The notes under the pieces: model-generated
Told to the model about the DNA's origin: nothing
Database searches by the model: none
What the model saw: the letters and a program-made list of their open reading frames with translations, nothing else
Shown here: positions 1-5,627 of the stretch, piece by piece
How the letters are laid out: each line of letters begins with the position of its first letter
How positions within the stretch are numbered: the stretch's first letter is position 1
Translations under genes and position numbers: made by a program
Assembly: GCA_946613735.1 (NCBI GenBank)
Contig: CAMOFS010000072.1
Location: 1 to 7,209 of the forward strand
Source of the DNA: an uncultured Lachnospiraceae bacterium
GTDB lineage: Bacteria; Bacillota_A; Clostridia; Lachnospirales; Lachnospiraceae
Reading direction: 5' to 3'
DNA: 7,209 nt

Positions 1-1179
1 CGTAAGGGCGATGTTATTCCCGATGATGAGATGGCACACTTTAAAAGTGTAGGACATAGCAAAGGCCTGACCACCAGCTTCTTTGGGGAGACTTCTGTTG
101 TAAGGATCGATCCCTTAAGCGGAGGACTTATGCTTTTGACTGTGATACCCGGGGAGGAGGTTTTCTACAGCCGCAATATCTGGGCTTATGAGACCGGCCT
201 TGCCGAGGTGTTGCTTTTCACGGTTGTGTTCGTGCTCATCTCCATTTTGGTGTACTATCTGGTGGAGCGCAGCATGACCCGGGTCAACAATTCGCTGGAG
301 CGTATTACGGATGGAGAGCTTGATGAGGTGGTTGATGTCAGGTCATCCTCTGAATTTTCCCTTCTTTCAGATGATATCAATCAGACCGTGGATGCCCTTA
401 AGGGCTACATCGAGGCAGCCAAGAAAAAAATGGAGGAGGAGCTGGAGTTCGCCTATACCATTCAGGACTCGGCTCTCCCTAAGAACTTCGTCTTCCCCGG
501 ACATGATGAGTTTGAGCTTTTTGCCACCATGGATCCCGCCAAGGAGGTGGGCGGAGATTTCTACGATTTCTTCTTTGTATCCGGTGACAGACTGGCTCTG
601 GTCATTGCCGACGTATCTGGTAAGGGCATACCGGCGGCGCTTTTCATGATGAGAGCCAAGACCGCAGTCCGCAGTATGGCAGAGACAGGCAAAGCCCCCG
701 GCGAGATCGTCTTCCAGACCAACAACGAGCTTTGCGAGGGCAATGACGCCATGATGTTTGTGACGGTCTGGATCGGTATCATCGATCTTTACACAGGAGA
801 GATGACCTGCGCCAATGCCGGACATGAGTATCCCGTGATCAGACATGAGGACGGGGAGTACGAGTATGTGAGAGACGTGCACAGCGTGGCACTTGGTACC
901 ATGGAGGATCTTCCTTCAAAGGAATACACTTTGCAGCTTAAGCCCGGAGACCGGCTCTTTGTCTATACTGACGGAGTGCCCGAGGCTATCAATAATGAAG
1001 AGGTCCAGTATGGCGAGGGCAGGCTTCTTGAGGTGCTGAACGCCAACAAGGACAAGACCATGCGTGAGACCCTTCCTTTGGTACGCCAGAATGTCAGCGA
1101 TCATGCCGATGGTGCAGAGCAGTTTGATGATATTACCATGTTAGGTTTTCATTTCAAGGATTATTATAGCAAGGCCTGA
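1..1179 (+). CDS. SpoIIE/RsbU-type PP2C serine phosphatase with membrane anchor and HAMP-like linker (5'-partial)
   Basis: The reading frame is open at base 1, so the N-terminus is missing; 392 residues are visible. Numbering from base 1, residues 1-60 look like the end of an extracytoplasmic sensor domain. A hydrophobic membrane segment lies at about 67-88, followed by a HAMP-like helix pair (about 89-140) and a charged helix leading into the catalytic domain. That domain has the PPM/SpoIIE motifs in order: EVGGDFYDFF (metal-binding Asp), ADVSGKGIPAALFM, NAGHEYP, YTDGVPEA and FDDITML at the end. The family removes phosphate from Ser/Thr of anti-sigma-factor antagonists (RsbV/SpoIIAA type) or similar targets, here presumably in response to an external signal. 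No antagonist or anti-sigma gene is in the window, so the partner is unknown. The catalytic residues look intact. The domain call is firm; the pathway is inference. Confidence 0.93.
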   Translation, partial: RKGDVIPDDEMAHFKSVGHSKGLTTSFFGETSVVRIDPLSGGLMLLTVIPGEEVFYSRNIWAYETGLAEVLLFTVVFVLISILVYYLVERSMTRVNNSLERITDGELDEVVDVRSSSEFSLLSDDINQTVDALKGYIEAAKKKMEEELEFAYTIQDSALPKNFVFPGHDEFELFATMDPAKEVGGDFYDFFFVSGDRLALVIADVSGKGIPAALFMMRAKTAVRSMAETGKAPGEIVFQTNNELCEGNDAMMFVTVWIGIIDLYTGEMTCANAGHEYPVIRHEDGEYEYVRDVHSVALGTMEDLPSKEYTLQLKPGDRLFVYTDGVPEAINNEEVQYGEGRLLEVLNANKDKTMRETLPLVRQNVSDHADGAEQFDDITMLGFHFKDYYSKA

Positions 1180-1232
1180 CTACTTATCGATACATATGTA
1201 TTCTATTTTGGTCTTTTCTTACCGTCAAAAAG

Positions 1233-1241
1233 TGGTATAAT
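1233..1241 (+). promoter_or_regulatory. Extended -10 promoter for the secreted-protein gene
   Basis: TGGTATAAT matches the extended -10 form TGnTATAAT exactly. The -35 region 16-18 bp upstream is only T-rich (around 1212-1219) and does not match TTGACA, which is acceptable for an extended -10 promoter. Transcription would start near 1248, giving a leader of about 44 bases before the ATG at 1292. The -10 box sits inside a 7-bp inverted repeat (1232-1246). Confidence 0.65.
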
Positions 1242-1275
1242 ACCACAGGTACTTATTGTAAGACCTATCAAAGAC

Positions 1276-1281
1276 AGGAGG
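1276..1281 (+). promoter_or_regulatory. Ribosome binding site that fixes the start at 1292
   Basis: AGGAGG is a full Shine-Dalgarno match. It lies 10 bases before ATG 1292 and only one base before the in-frame TTG at 1283. The TTG is therefore too close to be used and the ATG is the start. Confidence 0.8.
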
Positions 1282-1291
1282 ATTGATCAAA

Positions 1292-2149
1292 ATGAAAAAG
1301 AACATGATCGCAAAAAAGTTTTTTGCAGGAGCGCTCGCACTTACTATGGCATTTACATCGGCTGTAGCATTTGCTCCCGCAGCAGTGGCTGAGGCAGCTA
1401 CCACAGCAGAGACACTGGCTAAGCCCGAGATGAAGGCTCCCGAGCTTTCTGCAGATGATGAGGGCAAGCTCAACATCCGTTTCTACTGGAACAATGTTGA
1501 AGGTGCTGACAAGTTTGAGTGCCAGATCAGCTACGACTATGATAAGAACTCTGAGGAGAGCACACAGTTCATCCCCTTAGAGACTACAGAGAGCCTTTTT
1601 TCTGTAGTTACCATCCCCGATAAGCATGGTGCCATCGCTATCAGGGTTGCAGCAAGAAACGGCAGCAAGACCAGTGGTTTTGCTACACCTGTTGTAGTAT
1701 CTAAAAAGACCATCAACAAGTTTGTTAAGACTGAGAAGAACATTGCCAAGGCTGCTTCCGGCAAAGAGGCTGTACTTGTTAAGAAGGCAAAGTCAATGGC
1801 CAAGAATGACAAGAGTAAGGGTTACTCATGCCGCTACAATGTTTGTGACCTTAACGGTGACAAGGTTATGGAGCTTTTCTATGTAAAGAGAAGCGGCAAG
1901 AAGGACACTGTTTCCGTATACACTGTTAAGAATGGTAAGGCTGCACTTGTTAAGTTTGGCAGCAAGAAGAGCTTAAGCGGTGTTACAGCTCTTAAGAAGA
2001 AGGGCAACCAGCTTGTATTTAAGACCGGCAAGACCTATGTTTCTGCCAAGATGTCAAAGGGCAAGTTCAATGTGGTAAATAACTACAAGACCACAGCCAA
2101 GAAGCTTAAGAAGTACGAGACCTTTGATTACGCATACAAGAAGCTGTAA
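1292..2149 (+). CDS. Secreted lysine-rich protein with FN3-like region, function unknown
   Basis: This is a 285-residue protein from ATG 1292. It has a classic Sec signal peptide: basic MKKNMIAKK, a hydrophobic core at about 9-32, and a likely signal peptidase I site after AEA at residue 35. Residues about 45-140 are acidic to neutral and read like one fibronectin type III-like beta sandwich (FYWNNVEGADKFECQIS, then AIRVAARNGSKTSGF). Residues about 141-285 are very rich in Lys and Gly and probably beta-rich. They contain DLNGDKVMEL (186-195), which resembles the calcium-binding loop of FG-GAP/VCBS or dockerin-like repeats. The gene stands alone between its own promoter and a terminator. The export call is firm; the FN3 and calcium-loop calls are by eye. 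I do not recognise a named family. A cell-wall-associated or polyanion-binding role is possible because of the basic C-terminus, but this is a guess. Confidence 0.85.
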   Translation: MKKNMIAKKFFAGALALTMAFTSAVAFAPAAVAEAATTAETLAKPEMKAPELSADDEGKLNIRFYWNNVEGADKFECQISYDYDKNSEESTQFIPLETTESLFSVVTIPDKHGAIAIRVAARNGSKTSGFATPVVVSKKTINKFVKTEKNIAKAASGKEAVLVKKAKSMAKNDKSKGYSCRYNVCDLNGDKVMELFYVKRSGKKDTVSVYTVKNGKAALVKFGSKKSLSGVTALKKKGNQLVFKTGKTYVSAKMSKGKFNVVNNYKTTAKKLKKYETFDYAYKKL

Positions 2150-2177
2150 GAAAAGGACCATCAGAAGATAATGATCT

Positions 2178-2211
2178 ATACCCGGGAGCCTTTGCCCCCC
2201 GGGTATTTTTT
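2178..2211 (+). terminator. Intrinsic terminator after the secreted-protein gene
   Basis: ATACCCGGG (2178-2186) pairs perfectly with CCCGGGTAT (2198-2206) around an 11-base loop. A run of six T (2206-2211) follows at once. The hairpin begins 28 bases after the stop codon at 2149, so it ends the single-gene transcript. Confidence 0.9.
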
Positions 2212-2316
2212 ATGCCTTTCGCCTGCCCCTCTTCGGTTTTTCGTCCCACTCACAACCCGGCCTTTCGCCCTGTCCCTGCCGGGGGAAAGACAAAAATTAA
2301 GTCGTGATTATTTCTC
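2212..2316. other. Noncoding spacer between terminator and promoter, with imperfect direct repeat
   Basis: No gene was seen here. The top strand is pyrimidine-rich. GCCTTTCGCC at 2214-2223 recurs at 2260-2269, and both copies continue into similar sequence (TGCCCCT versus CTGTCCCT). A 6-bp inverted repeat, CCCGGC (2256-2261) with GCCGGG (2278-2283), encloses the second copy. Confidence 0.5.
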
Positions 2317-2345
2317 TTGACAGTAATACCTAAAACCCATAGAAT
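2317..2345 (+). promoter_or_regulatory. Sigma-A type promoter for the deacetylase gene
   Basis: TTGACA at 2317-2322 is a perfect -35 box. A 17-base spacer leads to TAGAAT at 2340-2345, a 5/6 match to TATAAT. Transcription would start near 2352, about 40 bases before the ATG at 2391. It is the best promoter in the window and may serve the downstream genes too, because no U-tract terminator is seen after it. Confidence 0.88.
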
Positions 2346-2390
2346 AATTGAGGACTTTAGGGGCTTTTACTAAAGATTTTTGGAGGACAC

Positions 2391-3326
2391 ATGACTGCTG
2401 AACAGAGAGAATTAGTTGAGAAAAAAAGAGACCGGCGAGGCAGGGTCAAGAGGATCAAAAACTTCATAGTGACCTTTATCACGGCATGGATCCTCATTTC
2501 CATGGTTTCCATAGTAGCGTTGACAGCCAAGGTCATATCCCTGCAGCACCAGATCGATGAGATTAGGGGGAGCGCATCATCGGCTCAGGCAGCTGTTTCA
2601 GAGGCTTCCGATTCCGCTGATTTTATTGATGGTGACCAGGATACCATGGCACTTATGAATTATGGTACCAGCGCAGAGGAGAACCTGGCAGAGGCCGGTG
2701 ACACCCTAAAGGTCTATCTCACCTTTGACGATGGACCCAGCGGCAATTCTGACCGGATCCTTGACATCCTTGATGATTACAACGTCAAGGCCACTTTTTT
2801 TGTAGTGGGCAAGGAGGACGAGGAGTCCAAGCGTATTTATAAGAGGATAGTGGATGAGGGACATACACTGGGCATCCATTCCTATACGCATAAGTACAGT
2901 TATATCTATTCCTCTCTGGACAATTTTAAGAGTGACTTTGAAAAGCTGCAGAATCTTTTATATGATGTGACCGGAGTGGACTGTGATCTGTACCGGTTCC
3001 CCGGGGGAAGCTCCAACCAGGTGTCCAATACCGATATGGGAGAATACATCAAGTATCTCAATGATGAAAATGTCAGGTATCTGGACTGGAACGTGGCCAG
3101 TGGTGATGCCACCTCAGCCCCCATCACAGTGGATGATTTAGTTGAAAATGTGATGAATGATGTGGTAAAATATAAGACGTCGGTTGTGCTGATGCATGAC
3201 GCGGATTCCAAGGATGCTACGGTTGAGGCTTTGCCCACACTCATTGAGAAGCTTCAGGCAGAGGGAGCGCTGATCTTGCCGGTAAGTGATGATACAGAGA
3301 TGATACAGCATATCACGGTGCAGTAG
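2391..3326 (+). CDS. Membrane-anchored NodB-family polysaccharide deacetylase
   Basis: The protein has 311 residues; GGAGG at 2382-2386 precedes the ATG. A basic cytoplasmic N-terminus (about 1-23, KKRDRRGRVKRIK) and a single membrane helix (about 24-46) suggest an N-in anchor with the enzyme outside. A short coiled-coil or Ser/Ala linker (about 47-105) follows. The NodB domain (about 107-305) shows the family motifs: TFDDGPS (111-117, catalytic base D113 and metal ligand D114), HSYTH (163-167, metal ligands H163 and H167), RFPGG (202-206), DWN (232-234) and LMHD (267-270, H269). The family removes acetyl groups from N-acetylglucosamine or N-acetylmuramic acid of peptidoglycan, or from other polysaccharides. 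Peptidoglycan is the likely substrate given the bactofilin gene 73 bp downstream, but substrate is not settled by sequence. All expected active-site residues are present. Confidence 0.93.
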   Translation: MTAEQRELVEKKRDRRGRVKRIKNFIVTFITAWILISMVSIVALTAKVISLQHQIDEIRGSASSAQAAVSEASDSADFIDGDQDTMALMNYGTSAEENLAEAGDTLKVYLTFDDGPSGNSDRILDILDDYNVKATFFVVGKEDEESKRIYKRIVDEGHTLGIHSYTHKYSYIYSSLDNFKSDFEKLQNLLYDVTGVDCDLYRFPGGSSNQVSNTDMGEYIKYLNDENVRYLDWNVASGDATSAPITVDDLVENVMNDVVKYKTSVVLMHDADSKDATVEALPTLIEKLQAEGALILPVSDDTEMIQHITVQ

Positions 3327-3329
3327 CCA

Positions 3330-3352
3330 TCATCCCAAGTAGCGAAGGATCT
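3330..3352 (+). repeat. Short GTCATCC/GCGAAGGATCT-family repeat, copy 1 (solo)
   Basis: The 23 bases start TCATCCCAAG and end AGCGAAGGATCT. They begin 3 bases after the deacetylase stop and share both ends with the copies at 4261, 5736 and 6536. This is the shortest copy, with no left arm (AAGATCC...GGATGAC orientation). Confidence 0.75.
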
Positions 3353-3399
3353 CGAAAATTAATTTTAATTTTAATATACACAACAAATGGAGGTAACAC

Positions 3400-4221
3400 A
3401 TGGGCTTTTTTAAAGAATTTAAAGAAGATTTATCTGAAGCCGTTGACGAGTTGATCCCCGGTGGGAGCTACTCTGAGGAAGCAGATGACGAGGTGGATCT
3501 GGCTGTTGAGCAGTCTATCGACGTTGACACAGAGCTTTCCAAGCTGGACGGCTTATTAGAGCAGGCTACCAAGAAGGCTGAGGCTGACGAGGCAAAGGAA
3601 ATTGCAGCCGCCAAGGTCACATCATCTGCTGATTTTGTTGCAGATAAGGAAAAGACAAAGGCTGCAACAGTTAATAAAAAGAAAGTGGAGGAGATCAAAA
3701 TGGAAGAGACTCTTAAGAATACAAACGAAGCAGTTATGGAGAGCGCACCTGCTGCAGTTAACAACATTGCACCCGCTTCTGATGAGAACGCAGTCATCAC
3801 CAGCGGCATGAAGATCACCGGTGACCTTGAGTCCACTGGTTCCATCGATGTAGAGGGCACCATCAATGGTAATGTTAAGTGTAACGGCAAGCTTACTGTT
3901 ACCGGTGTTATCGTAGGTAACAGCGTTTCATCCGAGTTTTTCGCTGATTCCGCAAAGATTGAGGGTGAGGTCAATACCACTGGTACAGTTAAGATCGGTG
4001 TGGGTTCTGTAGTGATCGGCAATATCACAGCTACATCAGCTGTTATCGCCGGTGCAGTTAAGGGTGATATCGATGTACAGGGACCTGTTGTGGTAGATAC
4101 ATCAGCAGTTGTTATGGGTAACATCAAGTCCAGAAGCGTTCAGATCAACAACGGAGCTGTTATCGAGGGCTTCTGCTCACAGGCTTATGCTGAGGTAGAC
4201 GTAGCCAGCGTATTTTCATAA
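3400..4221 (+). CDS. Bactofilin (polymer-forming cytoskeletal protein) with long acidic N-terminal extension
   Basis: The protein has 273 residues; TGGAGG at 3388-3393 lies 6 bases before the ATG. The bactofilin (DUF583) core spans about residues 132-262. It is a repetitive right-handed beta-helix rich in Val, Ile and Gly with turns such as GTINGNVKCNG, VVIGNITATSAVIAG and VVMGNIKSRSVQING. Such proteins polymerise without nucleotide into filaments, often at the membrane, and scaffold cell-wall enzymes. The first 130 residues are unusual: an amphipathic start (MGFFKEFKEDLSEAVDELI), which might touch the membrane, then an acidic, Ala/Lys/Glu-rich, probably flexible or helical stretch. Many bactofilins have shorter tails. 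An in-frame ATG at codon 101 has its own strong ribosome binding site, so a 173-residue core form may also be made. The neighbouring deacetylase fits a wall-shaping role. Confidence 0.93.
   Translation: MGFFKEFKEDLSEAVDELIPGGSYSEEADDEVDLAVEQSIDVDTELSKLDGLLEQATKKAEADEAKEIAAAKVTSSADFVADKEKTKAATVNKKKVEEIKMEETLKNTNEAVMESAPAAVNNIAPASDENAVITSGMKITGDLESTGSIDVEGTINGNVKCNGKLTVTGVIVGNSVSSEFFADSAKIEGEVNTTGTVKIGVGSVVIGNITATSAVIAGAVKGDIDVQGPVVVDTSAVVMGNIKSRSVQINNGAVIEGFCSQAYAEVDVASVFS
3687..3702 (+). promoter_or_regulatory. Possible internal ribosome binding site and start codon inside the bactofilin gene
   Basis: GGAGGAG (3687-3693) is followed by a 6-base spacer and an in-frame ATG at 3700 (Met101). 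Match and spacing are as good as those of the annotated start. Initiation here would give a 173-residue bactofilin core (MEETLKNTNEAVMES...) without the acidic extension. Because the bases also encode KVEEIK, the match could be chance. Confidence 0.45.
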
Positions 4222-4231
4222 AAAGAGACCT

Positions 4232-4258
4232 GATGTGGACGTAGTCAGTGTTTTGTAA
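4232..4258 (+). pseudogene. Diverged duplicate of the bactofilin 3' end
   Basis: Bases 4232-4258 read GAT GTG GAC GTA GTC then AGT GTT TTG TAA, encoding DVDVVSVL and a stop. The true gene end at 4192-4221 encodes EVDVASVFS and a stop. The two copies are offset by 40 bases, so this copy is out of frame with the gene and has no start of its own. It is probably a relic of a small tandem duplication or of a former second bactofilin gene. Confidence 0.55.
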
Positions 4259-4260
4259 TT

Positions 4261-4287
4261 GTCATCCCAAGCGATGCGAAGGATCTT
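4261..4287 (+). repeat. Short GTCATCC/GCGAAGGATCTT-family repeat, copy 2 (solo)
   Basis: The 27 bases start GTCATCCCAAG and end GCGAAGGATCTT. The copy lies 2 bases after the duplicated bactofilin end, and its right end is 4 bases before the GGAGGG of pyrH. It matches copy 1 closely, including the CCCAAG variant, whereas the uppS-side copies read CCTGAG or CCCGAG. Confidence 0.78.
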
Positions 4288-4302
4288 ATTCGGAGGGAAT
4301 AT

Positions 4303-4998
4303 ATGAGCCGTTTTTTACTTAAGCTTTCGGGTGAAGCACTTTCCGGAGGCTCGGGACATGGCTTCGACGAGGCTACATGCAGAGGAGTGGCACGCCAGGT
4401 CAAAAGCGTGGTGGATGCCGGCAATGAGGTTGCCATTGTCATAGGCGGAGGCAATTTTTGGCGTGGGCGTACGGGCAATGAGATCGACCGCACCAAGTCT
4501 GACCAGATAGGTATGCTTGCTACCATTATGAACTGCATCTATGTTTCTGAGATCTTCAGAGGCGAGGGTATGGATATGGTGGTTATGACACCCTTTGTGT
4601 GCGGTTCTTTTACAAAGCTTTTTTCAAAGGATGCTGTGATGAAGTCCTTCTCAAAGGGCAGGGTAGTATTCTTTGCCGGAGGCACAGGCCATCCTTATTT
4701 CTCGACAGATACGGGTACAGCTCTTCGGGCCATAGAGATAGAGGCTGACAAGATCCTTTTGGCCAAGGCAGTGGACGGCGTATACGACTCCGATCCCAAG
4801 CTTAATCCGGATGCAAAGCGCTATGATCGCATTTCGCTTTCAGATGTTATCGACCAGAGACTTGCTGCCATGGATCTGACGGCATCCATACTTTGCCTTG
4901 AGAATAAGATGCCTATGTTTGTGTTCGGCCTCGATGGAGACAGTTCGATAATAGCGGCAGCCCGGGGTGAGGGCATAGGCACGGATATTTTTGTTTGA
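4303..4998 (+). CDS. pyrH: UMP kinase (uridylate kinase)
   Basis: The protein has 231 residues, near the usual 235-240; GGAGGG at 4292-4297 lies 5 bases before the ATG. It belongs to the amino acid kinase fold and phosphorylates UMP to UDP with ATP in the cytoplasm, feeding pyrimidine nucleotide and UDP-sugar pools. The family marks are present: LLKLSGEAL (5-13, phosphate-binding start), IGGGNFWRG (47-55), DQIGMLAT (67-74), FAGGTGHPYFSTDT (124-137, UMP binding) and KAVDGVYDSDP (155-165, ATP site). The bacterial enzyme is a hexamer, often activated by GTP and inhibited by UTP. It lies 26 bases before frr, the usual partner, and the two are surely co-transcribed. The common upstream genes rpsB and tsf are absent; a bactofilin takes their place. 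Confidence 0.97.
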   Translation: MSRFLLKLSGEALSGGSGHGFDEATCRGVARQVKSVVDAGNEVAIVIGGGNFWRGRTGNEIDRTKSDQIGMLATIMNCIYVSEIFRGEGMDMVVMTPFVCGSFTKLFSKDAVMKSFSKGRVVFFAGGTGHPYFSTDTGTALRAIEIEADKILLAKAVDGVYDSDPKLNPDAKRYDRISLSDVIDQRLAAMDLTASILCLENKMPMFVFGLDGDSSIIAAARGEGIGTDIFV

Positions 4999-5012
4999 TT
5001 GAATCTTATAAA

Positions 5013-5017
5013 GGGGG
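5013..5017 (+). promoter_or_regulatory. Ribosome binding site that fixes the frr start
   Basis: A G-run (AAGGGGG, core 5013-5017) lies 7 bases before ATG 5025. An in-frame TTG at 4995 overlaps the pyrH stop and has no such site, so the ATG is the start. Confidence 0.75.
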
Positions 5018-5024
5018 TAATTAT

Positions 5025-5579
5025 ATGGACAACAGATTAGAGCCTTATGAATCAAAAATGAACAAATCGAGGGAAGCTCTTTTGACCGAGCTTTCATCAA
5101 TCAGGGCCGGCAGGGCCAATCCTCATGTGTTGGATCAGGTAAGGGTGGATTATTACGGAGCACCCACACCCATTCAGCAGGTGGCCAATGTCTCCGTTCC
5201 TGAGCCCAGGCTTATACAGATAGCGCCCTGGGATGCATCCATACTTAAGGATATCGAAAAGGCCATCCAGACCTCGGACGTGGGCATCAATCCCACTAAT
5301 GACGGCAAGACCATCCGACTGGTATTCCCTGAGCTTACCGAGGAGAGACGTAAGGATCTGGCCAAGGACGTCAAGAAGCGCGGAGAGAACGCCAAGGTTG
5401 CTATCAGGAATATCCGCAGGGATGCTATAGAGCATTTCAAAAAGCTCAAGGGCTCTGATGATATCTCAGAGGATGAGATCAAGGAGCTGGAGGATGATGC
5501 ACAGAAGCTCACCGATAAGTTTGTTAAGATGATCGATGAAGATGTGGCAGAGAAGTCCAAGGAGATCATGACTGTATAA
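5025..5579 (+). CDS. frr: Ribosome recycling factor
   Basis: The protein has 184 residues, matching the 185-residue family norm when started at ATG 5025. With EF-G it splits the post-termination ribosome, freeing it from mRNA and deacylated tRNA. The two domains are visible. The three-helix bundle is built from about residues 1-29 and 105-184 and is rich in charged heptads (ELTEERRKDLAKDVKKRGE; VAIRNIRRDAIEHFKK). The small beta domain at about 30-104 includes RAGRANPHVLDQVRV and the hinge-side YYGAPTPIQQVANVSVPEPR. The conserved Arg-rich face (R128, R131, R132) is intact. The gene follows pyrH by 26 bases, as in most bacteria, and is followed by a hairpin and repeats before uppS. The gene is essential in bacteria tested and no anomaly is seen. 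Confidence 0.98.
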   Translation: MDNRLEPYESKMNKSREALLTELSSIRAGRANPHVLDQVRVDYYGAPTPIQQVANVSVPEPRLIQIAPWDASILKDIEKAIQTSDVGINPTNDGKTIRLVFPELTEERRKDLAKDVKKRGENAKVAIRNIRRDAIEHFKKLKGSDDISEDEIKELEDDAQKLTDKFVKMIDEDVAEKSKEIMTV

Positions 5580-5593
5580 TCTTGATCTATATA

Positions 5594-5618
5594 GAGACAG
5601 GGGGCAGACCCCTGTCTC
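5594..5618 (+). terminator. Strong hairpin after frr, without a U-tract
   Basis: GAGACAGGGG (5594-5603) pairs perfectly with CCCCTGTCTC (5609-5618) around a 5-base loop. The next bases are ATTGAATATA, not a T-run, so it is a poor intrinsic terminator. It may instead slow polymerase, protect the 3' end after processing, or be a repeat of another family. Confidence is given for the hairpin; the terminator role is doubtful. Confidence 0.45.
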
Positions 5619-5627
5619 ATTGAATAT

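Noticed and set aside
367..882. Antisense open frame (171 codons) opposite the phosphatase domain
   Set aside because: The sense frame carries full catalytic motifs; the antisense product shows no recognisable domain.
3468..4127. Long antisense open frame (219 codons) opposite the bactofilin gene
   Set aside because: It mirrors the repetitive Val/Ile/Gly codons of the bactofilin. The product is a low-complexity Ser/Thr/Ala string and it has no convincing ribosome binding site or family motif.
4259..4290. Possible promoter before pyrH using TTGTCA from the repeat as a -35 box
   Set aside because: TTGTCA fits well, but no good -10 box lies 16-18 bases downstream; the best candidate, TCTTAT, needs a 19-base spacer and matches poorly.
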